Shown here piece by piece: positions 18,790 to 28,583 of a stretch of 64,000 nucleotides of DNA. A model generated the notes under the pieces. That model worked only from the letters and a program-made list of their open reading frames with translations, did no database searches and had not been told where the DNA came from. The number at the start of each line of letters is the position of its first letter. Position 1 is the stretch's first letter. A program made the translations under genes and the position numbers. Where the stretch lies: contig CAIPFE010000009.1 in the NCBI GenBank assembly GCA_903864275.1, forward strand, positions 62,001 through 126,000, in the 5' to 3' direction. The DNA is from an uncultured Mucilaginibacter sp. (GTDB lineage Bacteria > Bacteroidota > Bacteroidia > Sphingobacteriales > Sphingobacteriaceae).

Positions 18790-19425
18790 ATGATCAGGGT
18801 AGCTATAGTTGAAGATAACCAGGTGCTCCGGAAGAGCATGGAGCAGCTTTTCGGGCAAACTGAGGATATCCGCTGCGTGGCTTCGATCAAAAATCTGCTC
18901 AACGTAGTCAGCGTTTTCCAGAAAGCACAGCCGGATATCGTCGTTATGGATATTGGCTTACCCGATATCTCGGGTATTGAAGGTGTGCGTACACTGAAAA
19001 ACAATTTCGACAATATGCAGATCCTGATGTTTACGGTATTTGAAGACGATGACAAGATATTTGAAGCGATAAGGGAAGGCGCTTCGGGGTACCTGTTAAA
19101 AAAAACGCGGCCACAGGATATTGTTGAGGCCATCCGCGAACTTAGCCAGGGCGGCTCGCCGATGAGTCCGTTGGTAGCACGGAAAGTTGTCCAGTATTTT
19201 CAATCCGGCTCGCCATTAAAGGAGGAAGATTTCCAGCTCACGGCCCGGGAAAAGGAGATATTGTTTGCGCTTGTAGACGGGCTAAGCTATAAAAAGATAG
19301 CGGACAAGTATTACCTTAGTGTGCATACCATCCGTAAACATATCTCCAGCATTTACGAAAAGTTGCATGTACATTCAAAATCACAGGCAGTTGCTAAGAT
19401 ATTGTACTCGCAAAAAAAAAGGTAA
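18790..19425 (+). CDS. NarL/FixJ-type response regulator with LuxR HTH
   Basis: The 211-residue protein has a receiver domain at residues ~1–120: acidic pocket VEDN, phospho-acceptor Asp in VVMDIGLPDISG, Thr in MFTVFED and Lys in YLLKKTRP. A LuxR/GerE DNA-binding domain lies at ~145–205 (LTAREKEILFALVDGLSYKK, then HTIRKHISSIYEKL). It follows the Reg_prop sensor kinase by 43 bp on the same strand and should be phosphorylated by it. Target genes are not evident; autoregulation or control of neighbouring genes is possible but not shown. Confidence 0.92.
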   Translation: MIRVAIVEDNQVLRKSMEQLFGQTEDIRCVASIKNLLNVVSVFQKAQPDIVVMDIGLPDISGIEGVRTLKNNFDNMQILMFTVFEDDDKIFEAIREGASGYLLKKTRPQDIVEAIRELSQGGSPMSPLVARKVVQYFQSGSPLKEEDFQLTAREKEILFALVDGLSYKKIADKYYLSVHTIRKHISSIYEKLHVHSKSQAVAKILYSQKKR

Positions 19426-19524
19426 ATACATTCCGTTATCCGTTCAAAATAACAGCCCCTTTGTAAACTTTTATCCCGAAAATATTTGAAGCGTTAATAC
19501 CCTTTCGGCACTTGAAAAAATCTT

Positions 19525-19890
19525 TTATGCGGCAGCAATTTTCTGCTGAACCTTTTCAGCAAAATCATTTATATCAAAGGGCTTACTAAAAAAGCCATCC
19601 GCCAAAGCGGCTTTAGCGATCATTTTATTGTCTAAATTGGCAGACATGAGGAGTACCGGGATATGGGCAGTAGCCTGGTTTGATTTAAGTTCCCTGCACA
19701 TTTCCAACCCGTTGCCATCGGGCAATATAATATCAAGGATGACCAGGTCAGGTAATGCCTTTTCAATGCCTTGTTGAAAACCCGCTGCTGTGCCATACCC
19801 TGAAACCTCGAACCCAAGATCACCAAGCAGATATTCAATTAACATGCGGATGTTATCGTCATCATCAACCAGGTAAATGTATTTTTTCAT
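19525..19890 (-). CDS. Single-domain response regulator (CheY-like)
   Basis: This ~121-residue protein is a receiver domain only: YLVDDDDNIRM acidic pocket, phospho-acceptor Asp in LVILDIILPDGNG, Ser in LLMSANLD and Lys in GFFSKPFDINDF. No output domain follows. I place the start at the ATG at 19890 (MKKYIYLVDDDD); an in-frame extension to 19914 adds eight residues not seen in the family. It lies directly downstream of the PAS/GAF histidine kinase on the same strand, so it probably receives phosphate from that kinase and acts through protein contacts. Confidence 0.9.
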   Translation of the reverse strand: MKKYIYLVDDDDNIRMLIEYLLGDLGFEVSGYGTAAGFQQGIEKALPDLVILDIILPDGNGLEMCRELKSNQATAHIPVLLMSANLDNKMIAKAALADGFFSKPFDINDFAEKVQQKIAAA

Positions 19891-19991
19891 GTTTTTATAA
19901 TAATAGCCCCTCACTGGGATTGCTTTCTCCGAAAGAATTTTCGTCTGCTTACCCCCTCAACACATAAAATAAAAACATCATTTCCTGCGTC

Positions 19992-22031
19992 TTACGTTGA
20001 TTTTAACGGCAAAGAAAAAAAGAATTCAGACCCCTCCCCCAATTCACTGCTAACATCGATCGTGCCGTGATGGCGTTCGATGATCTCTTTGGTAAGGTAC
20101 AGTCCAAGCCCTAAACCGGCAATATCCGAAGCTTCTTCCGCACGGTAAAACCGGGTAAAAATTTTCTTTTTCTGTATCGGGCTTAAGCCGATCCCTTCAT
20201 CCTTGATCTTTACTGTTACGGTGGTATCTGTATGTTCAACAATTATACGTACTATATTGGCACCGGGTGAATATTTAATAGCATTACTGACCAAATTGAT
20301 CATCACCTGTTCCATTCTCTGCTTATCGGCTTCAATAAACAAGGCGCGGCCAGGGTCGCGGAAAATGATTTGATGTGTCCTGTTTAGATAATGGAATGTT
20401 TCAATGATCTCAAAGATCAGTTCCCGTACGTCGAAAGTTTCACAATACAACTGCAACGTTCCGATCTCTATTTTTGATATATCGAAAAGGTCGGAAACAA
20501 GAGAATTGAGCTTGTTTACCTGTGTGAGGGTCCTTTCTATAAATAGCTTACCCGCAGTTTCCGTTTCCTTCTTTTCTAAAATTTGTAAATAGCCTTTTAT
20601 GGTGGTCAGCGGCGTTTTCAGCTCATGGCTTGCCAATGCAATAAATCCATCTTTTTTCGCACTAAGGGTTTTAACCTCGTCAAACAGTTTGGCGTTTTCC
20701 AATGCTACAGCCGTCTGTGAGGCTACGCTGACAACTGTATCCTCATGTTCGGCAGTAAACATTGCAGGCCCGGGATGTCCAAAAAATAAACCGCCGATAA
20801 CAGCCCCGGAAGAAGCAATAAGTGGAACGGCCAGGTAACTTACTACAGGGGGGTGGCCCTTGGGCACCCAATAATGCGGCGCGTTTTTGCCGTACCGCGG
20901 ATCTTTCCTTATGTCATCAATTCGTGCCACCCCTCCGCTGCTAAAGGCGGGAAAAAAAACCGATGTGTTTTGGGGTATGCCAAATTTTTCAAACGCTTCC
21001 AGTGGCGCCCCTGATAGCGCAAGGAGCATACATGCGTCCCCGTGTTCGTCAACTGTATTATAAAAAAATGCGCCAAAATCAGCCCCGGTAATCCTGGTTG
21101 TGGCATCAGTTACCAGTTGCAGTATCGACTGTCCATCAAGTTTTTCGGAAATTGTTTTCCCAATGGCATTCAGTATACCCAGGCGTTGGGCGCTTTGCTC
21201 GATAGTGTATTCGGTGTCTAATCGCTCTGAAATATCGCGGGCTATTTTTGAGGCGCCGATAATACGGCCCTGGCGGTCTTTTATGGGCGATACTGTCAAT
21301 GAAATGGGGATCTGTTTGCCTGATTTTGCCAGACGCATCGTGTGGAAATGATCAACCTTTTTGCCGGCTTTTATATCGCTGATGATACTATTTTCCTCTG
21401 TACGCAAAGCGTTGGGAATGAGTATAAGTATTGATTTTCCCAAGACTTCCTCTTCGGTATATCCAAATATTTTCTGCGCGCCTGCGTTCCAGCTTGTAAT
21501 TATACCTTCAAGGGTTTTACTAATAATGGCATCGTCTGAGGATTCAACAATAGCGGAAAGAATCGCTTGTTTTTCCTCGCCTTTCTTTTGTTCCGTTATA
21601 TCAACCAGTGTATTGTGAACGCCGACAATAACATTCCTGTTATCAAGCAAAGGGCGCGGAAATACCAGTAAGTTCCTGAATGTATGATCCGGCCTTTCTA
21701 TGGTAACTTCTTCGCCTTCATCCGGCATGTTTTCAATCAAGGCCCTGGCCATAGGACATTTATCCAGGATCATGGGTGTACCGTTAGGATAATATATCTT
21801 CCACGAGCCGCACCACCTGTCTTCGCCGCAATCGGGTTGGCGGCCCCATAAAGTGGCTGCTGCCTGGTTAAAAAATGTGATATAGCCTTGCTTGTCGCAC
21901 GAATAGATTGCGACGGGGGAATCATTTACCAGCTCTTTAAACCAATGATTGGTCTCTCCGGGCTGTAATCTGTCCATCCCACTTTCCCCGATCTGTTCTT
22001 CGGAAAAAAGAGGGCTTAAAGTCTCCCGCAT
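19992..22031 (-). CDS. PAS–PAS–GAF sensor histidine kinase, cytoplasmic
   Basis: The protein has about 679 residues and no transmembrane segment. Two PAS domains lie at ~25–155 and ~158–290 (motifs AIYSCDKQGYITFFNQAA and IITSWNAGAQKIFGY). A GAF domain follows at ~300–455. A classical HisKA domain (IALASHELKTPLTTIKGYL) and a HATPase domain (INLVSNAIKYS, KDEGIGLS, GLGLGLYL) complete it at ~465–678. The Cys-rich stretch around DCGEDRWCGSW in the first PAS is unusual and could bind a metal or sense redox. I chose the ATG at 22031, preceded by GGGGAG, over a TTG two codons upstream. It is followed by the single-domain regulator, its likely partner. Confidence 0.92.
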   Translation of the reverse strand: MRETLSPLFSEEQIGESGMDRLQPGETNHWFKELVNDSPVAIYSCDKQGYITFFNQAAATLWGRQPDCGEDRWCGSWKIYYPNGTPMILDKCPMARALIENMPDEGEEVTIERPDHTFRNLLVFPRPLLDNRNVIVGVHNTLVDITEQKKGEEKQAILSAIVESSDDAIISKTLEGIITSWNAGAQKIFGYTEEEVLGKSILILIPNALRTEENSIISDIKAGKKVDHFHTMRLAKSGKQIPISLTVSPIKDRQGRIIGASKIARDISERLDTEYTIEQSAQRLGILNAIGKTISEKLDGQSILQLVTDATTRITGADFGAFFYNTVDEHGDACMLLALSGAPLEAFEKFGIPQNTSVFFPAFSSGGVARIDDIRKDPRYGKNAPHYWVPKGHPPVVSYLAVPLIASSGAVIGGLFFGHPGPAMFTAEHEDTVVSVASQTAVALENAKLFDEVKTLSAKKDGFIALASHELKTPLTTIKGYLQILEKKETETAGKLFIERTLTQVNKLNSLVSDLFDISKIEIGTLQLYCETFDVRELIFEIIETFHYLNRTHQIIFRDPGRALFIEADKQRMEQVMINLVSNAIKYSPGANIVRIIVEHTDTTVTVKIKDEGIGLSPIQKKKIFTRFYRAEEASDIAGLGLGLYLTKEIIERHHGTIDVSSELGEGSEFFFSLPLKST

Positions 22032-22314
22032 GATCAATCTCCCCGATATGTAGTTTAAAAACTGTAGCCCTAAAGGAGGCTAACATATTAATATCGGTTT
22101 TGTTTTAATTATTTGAAACATTTTTAATTAATTCTTATAAACTTATTTCAACTTTTCTTTTTTCACAATTACGCATTGTGAATTGGGTAATCCCAACATC
22201 CTATCGGGCGCACCTTAGCAAACTGCCATGTATTATAAGGATAAAAATATAGGACAAATATCCCATTGAACATTTTGCACTTTATTCGTCTCTTTAATAA
22301 AAAATCTTTATGCC

Positions 22315-23601
22315 ATGAAAAAAAACATATTGCTTTTTGGCCTTATCATATTATTGGTCCTGATTGTTGGAAGAAGCATGGGCCAGGTAACTAATCCGGG
22401 GACAGTGGTTCAGCAGGGTGCCTCAAACCATGCCAATAACGATGTCAGCAATTCTGTAAACAACAGCCTGAACAAAACAGAAGGTGCAATTAAGGGATTG
22501 TTTAAAAAGAAAAAAAAGCCAACCCATGCCGATTCGGTACAAATGCAAAACCAGGCGCCCCCCGCTGCTACACCCGCACCAACAGCTACCCCATCAACTG
22601 CAGCCACGGCCGGACAGGGAATGACGCCTTTAACCACCTATCAAAACTATGACTTTGTACCGGGCAATACGGTGTTATTTGAGGACGAGTTTGCAGACGA
22701 CCAAAGTGGCGAGTTCCCAACCCACTGGGACCTAAAAGCCGGCCAGGCCATACTCAACATGGCCGGTACCGACAAAGCCTTTTTTATGACTGACGGCAAT
22801 TACTGCAGATTAATGCCGCTCATGAAAAACAGTTCCTATCTCACTAAAAATTTTTCAATAGAATATGACACTTACGCCAACGGCGGTTACCCGCTCATTG
22901 TAGAAATAGACGATGCAAATAATAGCGGTAAGCTTACAGTACATGCGGGCAATGGCGGGGCTGAATTTTCGGGATACATTGCAGCAACTGATAAATCAAC
23001 CAGTTTCGCTGCATCCTTGCCCGCAGATCTTGAAGGCAATAATTTCGCTAAAAAGTGGCATCATATTGCTATCGCTTACAAAAACGACCAGATGAAAATA
23101 TATGTGGACAAATACCGGGTACTGCTTATACCACATTGCAACGGCCTTGCGCCAGCCTCACTTCAACTCGAAGGTATTGGAAGCCAGGAAAGCCCCATTA
23201 TTTTTAAGAATTTTAAAATTGCCGACGGCGTACAGATGTACATGACCGGGCAAAAATTCACGGATGCTAAAATAGTAACACATGGCATTAATTTCGATAT
23301 TGATAAGGCAACTATAAAGCCCGAAAGTATGGGCACGCTCAATATGATTGTGCAGGTAATGAAAGATAACCCCGACCTTAAGTTTGAGGTTGACGGCCAT
23401 ACCGACAATACCGGCACTCCCGCCCATAACCTTATGCTGTCGCAGCAGCGTTCCGGCGCGGTAATGGCCCAGCTTATTACTATGGGTATTGATCCGTCGC
23501 GATTAAGTTCAAAAGGCTTTGGCGATACCAAACCAATTGCTGATAACGCCACGCTTGAAGGCAAAGCAAATAACCGGAGGGTTGAATTTGTGAAACAATG
23601 A
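22315..23601 (+). CDS. OmpA-family outer-membrane protein with lectin-like middle domain
   Basis: The 428-residue protein begins with a signal peptide (cleavage after ~23, GRSMGQ). A variable A/P/T-rich linker spans ~70–110. Residues ~120–300 resemble a concanavalin/LamG-type jelly roll (VLFEDEFADDQSGEFPTHWD, later WHHIAIAYKNDQMKIYVD). Residues ~315–428 are an OmpA C-terminal peptidoglycan-binding domain (INFDIDKATIKPES, FEVDGHTDNTG, LMLSQQRSGAV, SSKGFGDTKP). It probably anchors the outer membrane to peptidoglycan, with an exposed ligand-binding domain. It stands alone between two minus-strand units. Confidence 0.88.
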   Translation: MKKNILLFGLIILLVLIVGRSMGQVTNPGTVVQQGASNHANNDVSNSVNNSLNKTEGAIKGLFKKKKKPTHADSVQMQNQAPPAATPAPTATPSTAATAGQGMTPLTTYQNYDFVPGNTVLFEDEFADDQSGEFPTHWDLKAGQAILNMAGTDKAFFMTDGNYCRLMPLMKNSSYLTKNFSIEYDTYANGGYPLIVEIDDANNSGKLTVHAGNGGAEFSGYIAATDKSTSFAASLPADLEGNNFAKKWHHIAIAYKNDQMKIYVDKYRVLLIPHCNGLAPASLQLEGIGSQESPIIFKNFKIADGVQMYMTGQKFTDAKIVTHGINFDIDKATIKPESMGTLNMIVQVMKDNPDLKFEVDGHTDNTGTPAHNLMLSQQRSGAVMAQLITMGIDPSRLSSKGFGDTKPIADNATLEGKANNRRVEFVKQ

Positions 23602-23674
23602 TTTTTGTTAGTGGTCAATAGCCAGTTGTGACGTTGATTGCTTTGTATGTTACTAATTCCTTAACCATATGACA

Positions 23675-23703
23675 ATAAAAAGATGGCGCCCCAAACGGGC
23701 GTC
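23675..23703 (-). terminator. Terminator of the mla-like operon
   Basis: Read on the minus strand, a 7-bp GC-rich stem (GACGCCC with GGGCGCC, 23685–23703) is followed by a run of five T. It lies 42 bp past the mlaD stop, between convergent genes, and could act on both strands. Confidence 0.6.
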
Positions 23704-23744
23704 CTCTTTAGTTTTATGCTGTTGCTTTTACAGGCAGCCAATAA

Positions 23745-24491
23745 TTATTGCTTGGCCGCTGCCGCGTCCTCCGCCTTTTTTATCGAATCCTGCTGCGCCT
23801 TTTTCTTCCTTTTATTAAAAAAGCCTTTCAGTAAAAAATTACTTTGGGCCGCTTTCAAATCGGTGTTTAAGGTTGTGGTGGTAGCGTGCACATTTTTCAT
23901 GGTGGTTTGCGCCTGTTTAACCGTCCCTTCTAAATTTTTGGCCAATGAGTTGTTGTTCAATAACCTGCCGATACTTCCCTGGCCGCTGTTAACTTTCTGC
24001 ACAATATCCGATAATCCCCCGGTAAGTGTTCCGGCATTATCTATCACTTTGGTCAGTTTGGCGATTATTTTGTCCACATCAATGGGATTCTGGGCTGTTA
24101 ATTGATCGCCGTTACTTACTTCCTGTGTACTGGTTATACCGCCGGGGGCAATAACCACCAGCTTATCGCCCATTAAACCATCGCTGCCGATGCTTATTTT
24201 CGAGTCCTTTTTAATAAACCTTTTCACATTACTGTTTAAAGTAAGGTCGACCCGCGCGGCGCTGTCAGTAACAATATTTATGGATTGGACCACACCAATA
24301 TTAATGCCCGCGAAGCGTACATTATTGCCTACTTGAAGGCCATTAACGTTTTTGAAGGTGCCGTAGACGGTAAATGTCGAACTGAAAAGATTTTTCCTGT
24401 TGCCGATAAAGAAGATGGCCGCTACCAGCACCAACAAGCCGATAAAAGTAAATAAGCCGATTTTTATTTTTTGCCCTGATGTCGTTTTCAT
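23745..24491 (-). CDS. MlaD/MCE family lipid-transport substrate-binding protein
   Basis: The 248-residue protein has one N-terminal transmembrane helix (~10–30, IGLFTFIGLLVLVAAIFFIG) and an MCE domain at ~38–115 (VYGTFKNVNGLQVGNNVRFAGINIG). A helical tail with a Lys/Ala-rich end follows. MCE proteins form hexameric rings that carry phospholipids between inner and outer membranes. Its start overlaps the stop of the ATPase gene by 4 bp. With mlaF- and mlaE-type genes it makes a complete minimal inner-membrane MCE transporter. The direction of transport cannot be inferred. Confidence 0.88.
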   Translation of the reverse strand: MKTTSGQKIKIGLFTFIGLLVLVAAIFFIGNRKNLFSSTFTVYGTFKNVNGLQVGNNVRFAGINIGVVQSINIVTDSAARVDLTLNSNVKRFIKKDSKISIGSDGLMGDKLVVIAPGGITSTQEVSNGDQLTAQNPIDVDKIIAKLTKVIDNAGTLTGGLSDIVQKVNSGQGSIGRLLNNNSLAKNLEGTVKQAQTTMKNVHATTTTLNTDLKAAQSNFLLKGFFNKRKKKAQQDSIKKAEDAAAAKQ

Positions 24492-25282
24492 AATATGTCT
24501 TTAAAAAATGCTTCTACTGTTTTGTTTTTTGATTTGTGGAGACCCTCAAACGTGCCTTCAGCTATAAATACGCCATCATCCATTATCAGCATGCGGTCAG
24601 CAGCAATCCGGGCGCACTCCATGTCGTGGGTGATGATGATGGATGATGTTTTATATTTCTTTTGTATACTTAATATCAGGTCGCTGATCTCCCTTGATGT
24701 TATAGGGTCAAGACCCGTAGTCGGCTCATCATATAATATAATTTCGGGGTTTACAATTATCGTTCTCGCAAGGCCCGCTCTTTTTCGCATACCGCCTGAC
24801 AGGTCAGATGGCAATTTATCTATTGCTTCGAGCAGACCAACACTTGTCAAAGCATCTTCCACCCGTTTATCGATCTCCCCCTGGTCCTTCAACTTTAATA
24901 CACGGGTTAAAGGGAACTCGAGGTTTTCGCGGACCGTCATCGAATCATACAAGGCCCCGCTCTGAAATAAAAACCCAATTTTTATGCGCAGTTGCTTTAG
25001 CTCTTTGTCCGACATTTCAGCAACTTCGTCGCCAAACACCTTGAGTGAGCCGCCATCAGGCCGTAACAAACCAACTATGCATTGTATGGTAACCGATTTA
25101 CCCGTGCCCGATCTCCCTAAAACAACCACATTCTCACTTCGTTTAACTTCGAGGTTGATGTCTTTTAAAACATGTTTTTTACCAAAGGATTTCTTAAGCC
25201 CTTTAATGGCTATTACAACTTCGTTCCCGGTTTTTGCCTTATTTTTTTCGCCGGTCTTTACAGTTTCTTCTGCCATCTCCAT
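24488..25282 (-). CDS. MlaF-type ABC transporter ATP-binding protein
   Basis: The 264-residue ATPase has a Walker A motif GRSGTGKS, a Q-loop (FLFQSGALYDSMTV), the ABC signature DLSGGMRKRAGLAR, Walker B EIILYDEPTTGLDP and the H-loop SIIITHDM. The SGGMRKR signature and LYDSMTV after the Q-loop are characteristic of the MlaF/Ttg2A subgroup. The first ~25 residues are a charged extension. It energises the MlaE-type permease encoded 1 bp upstream and the MCE protein downstream. Confidence 0.93.
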   Translation of the reverse strand: MEMAEETVKTGEKNKAKTGNEVVIAIKGLKKSFGKKHVLKDINLEVKRSENVVVLGRSGTGKSVTIQCIVGLLRPDGGSLKVFGDEVAEMSDKELKQLRIKIGFLFQSGALYDSMTVRENLEFPLTRVLKLKDQGEIDKRVEDALTSVGLLEAIDKLPSDLSGGMRKRAGLARTIIVNPEIILYDEPTTGLDPITSREISDLILSIQKKYKTSSIIITHDMECARIAADRMLIMDDGVFIAEGTFEGLHKSKNKTVEAFFKDIL

Positions 25283-25283
25283 C

Positions 25284-26063
25284 TTATTTATAAAACAATA
25301 AACTGGTTACCTGCACAGCAATGGCATCGATAACGAATATCCACAGGGACGCTGTAACTACGGCTGAATTTGCGGCTATACCCACACTCTCTGTCCCTTT
25401 GTTGGAGTGAAAGCCTTTATAGCAGCCCACAAAACCAATGGCAAAGCCAAAAAATATGGTTTTAACAAAGGCGGGCAAAAAATCCGAAAAATCTATCGAG
25501 CCAACTACTTTGGTGAAGTAAAGCGAAAAGCTCATATTATCTCTGAGGTTTAAAGCGAGAAAGCCACCGAAAAGGCCTATCAAATCGCCAATTACCGACA
25601 GAATAGGCACCATTATAGTAGTGGCCAGTATACGCGTAACTACAAGGTATTGCAGCGGGTTCGCGCCTGATACCTCCATAGCATCCAGCTGTTCGGTCAC
25701 CTTCATGCTGCCTAGTTCGGCGCCAATGCTCGATGCTATTTTACCCGCGCAAATTATAGCGATGATAACAGGGCCAATTTCACGGATAAACGAAACAGAA
25801 AGCGTCTTTGGCAGCATGCTCGCTGCGCCGAATGCAACAAGAGTTGGCCGCAATTGAACAATTAAGACAACGCCCATAATAAATGAGGTAATCCCTACCA
25901 GCATCATCGATCGGTACCCTATTTCGTAACACTGCCTTACAAACTCCGACCATTCAAAGCCACCGGTAAAAATATTCCTGAAAAATTTAAAAAAAAACTC
26001 CACCTGGTCGCCGATGCCTTCCAGCCATTTCTTCCATCCGGGAATTGCTATTTCTTCTGCCAT
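25284..26063 (-). CDS. MlaE-type ABC transporter permease
   Basis: The 259-residue integral membrane protein carries the MlaE family motifs: GQ-like entrance region VLIVQLRPTLVAFGA, IREIGPVIIAIICAGKIASSIGAELGSMKVTEQLDAM, and KTIFFGFAIGFVGCYKGF. About five transmembrane helices are visible. It is the first gene of the three-gene mla-like operon and forms the membrane core that receives lipid through the MCE ring. The 358 bp upstream (26064–26421) show AT-rich sequence and no other gene. Confidence 0.92.
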   Translation of the reverse strand: MAEEIAIPGWKKWLEGIGDQVEFFFKFFRNIFTGGFEWSEFVRQCYEIGYRSMMLVGITSFIMGVVLIVQLRPTLVAFGAASMLPKTLSVSFIREIGPVIIAIICAGKIASSIGAELGSMKVTEQLDAMEVSGANPLQYLVVTRILATTIMVPILSVIGDLIGLFGGFLALNLRDNMSFSLYFTKVVGSIDFSDFLPAFVKTIFFGFAIGFVGCYKGFHSNKGTESVGIAANSAVVTASLWIFVIDAIAVQVTSLLFYK

Positions 26064-26421
26064 TCGTTATGCTGTTAAAATCATCCGATAAAATTCATCC
26101 TGTAAAAATTCGTGCCAATTATAATGAGAGGGGTAGATTATAAGCAAACGAATGGTGCGACGGGGCAATTATTATTGAATTATTATGATAACAGCTAAAG
26201 CACTGTTTTGTTTACTATACAGTTACTTATTGTTATGAAGGGAAATAAAAGAAAATATATTTTTGTTTTGCATATACCTAAGCAATTGTTTATCAATTAA
26301 TTAAGCATAAAAAATAATATTATCATTTTGGTATCCAATCTCCGCGCGGCCTTTTGTCTCTTTCCGCAAAACGACATTAACAATTTGATTTACACAACGA
26401 TGGTTATACCACAAGTTAATT
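26064..26421. other. AT-rich intergenic region without recognisable gene
   Basis: This stretch lies between the divergent mla-like operon and the decayed gene at 26422. I see no coding frame, no strong hairpin and no repeat here. It probably holds the promoters of both flanking units. Confidence 0.4.
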
Positions 26422-26721
26422 ATGCGTATTTTTGCGGAAAATTCAGTATCAGTGGCATACAAGGCGGTCATAGCAGGGGCACGCGGGTTAATCGGTGGGG
26501 AGTTGCTCAATATTTTACTGCAATATGCTGATTATGAGCGCGTTTTGAATTTGGCACAAAGAGAGTAACCTCTTAGGGACAAGCATTTAAACCAACTTGT
26601 GATCGATTTTGAGCAGCCTAACGGCTATAAGCACGACGCCATGGTTATGTATAACTATTCGATAATAAATGAGCGGGGGATATTTATCCTTCCTTCTGAT
26701 AAAATAAAACAATTAGCGTGA
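26422..26721 (+). pseudogene. Remnant of an NAD(P)-binding epimerase-like protein with in-frame stop
   Basis: From an ATG at 26422 the frame reads a Rossmann start (AVIAGARGLIGGELLNILL, then YERVLNLAQRE) and meets TAA at 26566–26568. The same frame continues (LRDKHLNQLVIDFEQP) in a way that matches the next strand of small NAD(P)H-binding epimerase-like proteins of Bacteroidota. It then runs into 25 codons that I cannot assign and stops with TGA at 26719–26721. About 100 codons remain of a family usually ~210–220 long, so there is a nonsense codon plus an internal or C-terminal loss. The final TGA overlaps the GTG start of the ABC-F gene (GTGA), which suggests the frame was once coupled to it. 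Confidence 0.7.
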
Positions 26722-28583
26722 GCACTTATATATCCGCCGAAAATCTCGGCCATTCTTTTCATGATCACTGGTTATTCAAAAACGTATCCATTGGCATTAA
26801 CCGCGGCCGCAGGGTTGCATTGGTTGGCATAAATGGCGCTGGAAAAACTACGTTGTTAAAGCTGCTCGCCGGCAATTTGAAACCGACAGAAGGCAAGGTT
26901 GCCCAAATGCGCGATCTAAACCTTGGTTACCTGGAGCAGGATCCCGGTTTTAAAGATGCCATAACTATCAGCGATTATATTTTCCATGCCGATGACCTGC
27001 AGCAGCAACTGATCAGGAAATACGAAGAACTGCTGGAAAATGAGCCTGATAATGCCAAAGCTATTGAAAAAGTGATGGAAGATATGAGCGACATTGATGC
27101 CTGGGAGTATGAATATAAAATAAAAACGATTTTAGGCCGGCTGGATATCCATCATCTAAACCAAAGTATCAATACCCTGAGCGGAGGCCAAAAAAAGCGG
27201 CTTGCGCTGGCAAAGTTGTTGATCGAAGATCCTGATATCTATATTTTAGACGAGCCAACCAATCATTTGGATATTGATACCATTGAATGGTTGGAAAAAC
27301 TGCTGACCGATGGCTCAAAAACTATCATTATGGTTACCCACGACAGGTATTTCCTGGATAATGTTTGTAATGAAATATTGGAGATAGACAAAGGCAAGAT
27401 CATCCCCTATAACGGCAATTATGGGTATTACCTGGAGAAAAAGGCCGAACGTGAAAGTGCGGACGAGGCAGCTTTTCAAAAGAACAGCAATTTACTGCGT
27501 AAAGAACTGGAATGGATGCGCAGGCAGCCACAAGCCCGGGGCACCAAGTCAAAAGCCAGGATAGACGCGTTTTACGATCTGGAAGAGAAAACAAAAGACG
27601 GCGGGGCAAAGCAAAAAGTTGAGCTAACTGTTAAAACAGCACGCCAGGGCAATAAAATTATGGAGATGAGCCATCTCTACAAATCATTTAACGGGCATAC
27701 ATTTATTAACAATTTTAGCTACATATTTAAAAAGGGCGACAGGATTGGCTTAGCCGGTAAAAACGGCAGCGGAAAATCAACCTTGCTTAACCTGATCACC
27801 GGCGCACTAAGCCCCGATAAAGGCGTTATCGATAAGGGTGAAACTACCGTTATTGGTTATTTTCACCAGTCCGGCATTGTTTTTAAGGAAGACGAACGGG
27901 TTATTGATATCGTAAAAAATGTTGCCGAGTTTATAACGATGGCTGACGGCAAGCTGATCTCAGCCTCGGCGTTGCTTACTTTGTTCCTTTTCCCCCCAGC
28001 AAAACAATATGGTTTTATCTCCAAATTGAGTGGTGGCGAAAAGAAAAGGCTGCAATTGATGAGCATCCTGATGAAAAATCCAAATTTTTTAATACTGGAT
28101 GAGCCCACAAACGACCTTGACATCGACACATTGAACGTGCTTGAAGAATTTTTAACCAATTATTCGGGAGTTTTAATGATGGTATCGCACGACAGGTATT
28201 TGCTTGACAAACTTACCGACCAACTTTTCATTATGGAAGAGGGCGGCCACGTTAAAATATATAACGGCAATTATTCCTCGTACCGGATCGAGCAGGAAGA
28301 AAACCGACAGCAAAACAAGCGTAATGCTGTCGCGGATATACCTCAACCGCCGGTTGCCAAAAAGAATAAGCTAAGTTTCAAAGAGATCAAGGAACTTGAA
28401 ACGCTTGAAAGCGAGATCTCGGCTATTGAAAATCAGCTGAGAGAAAAAAATGATGCCTTAAACGTTGTTGGCATAGAAACCGGCAAACTAAATGACATAT
28501 TGAAGCAAATAGCCGCGCTGAACAGCAAAATGGATGAAAAAAGCATCCGCTGGATTGCATTAACCGAACTAAAAGAAGCCTAA
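26718..28583 (+). CDS. ABC-F family ATPase (Uup-like)
   Basis: The 621-residue protein has two ABC ATPase domains in tandem and no membrane segment. Domain 1 (~1–235) has Walker A LVGINGAGKTTLL, signature LSGGQKKRLALAKLL and DEPTNHLDI. Domain 2 (~310–530) has GKNGSGKSTLL, LSGGEKKRLQL and DEPTNDLDI. A linker at ~245–305 and a C-terminal coiled coil (~555–620) complete the ABC-F layout. The C-terminal coiled coil suggests Uup rather than EttA. ABC-F proteins act on ribosomes or on DNA-repair intermediates. Translation begins at GTG, overlapping the stop of the upstream pseudogene; MSTYISAENL fits the family N-terminus. Confidence 0.9.
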   Translation: MSTYISAENLGHSFHDHWLFKNVSIGINRGRRVALVGINGAGKTTLLKLLAGNLKPTEGKVAQMRDLNLGYLEQDPGFKDAITISDYIFHADDLQQQLIRKYEELLENEPDNAKAIEKVMEDMSDIDAWEYEYKIKTILGRLDIHHLNQSINTLSGGQKKRLALAKLLIEDPDIYILDEPTNHLDIDTIEWLEKLLTDGSKTIIMVTHDRYFLDNVCNEILEIDKGKIIPYNGNYGYYLEKKAERESADEAAFQKNSNLLRKELEWMRRQPQARGTKSKARIDAFYDLEEKTKDGGAKQKVELTVKTARQGNKIMEMSHLYKSFNGHTFINNFSYIFKKGDRIGLAGKNGSGKSTLLNLITGALSPDKGVIDKGETTVIGYFHQSGIVFKEDERVIDIVKNVAEFITMADGKLISASALLTLFLFPPAKQYGFISKLSGGEKKRLQLMSILMKNPNFLILDEPTNDLDIDTLNVLEEFLTNYSGVLMMVSHDRYLLDKLTDQLFIMEEGGHVKIYNGNYSSYRIEQEENRQQNKRNAVADIPQPPVAKKNKLSFKEIKELETLESEISAIENQLREKNDALNVVGIETGKLNDILKQIAALNSKMDEKSIRWIALTELKEA

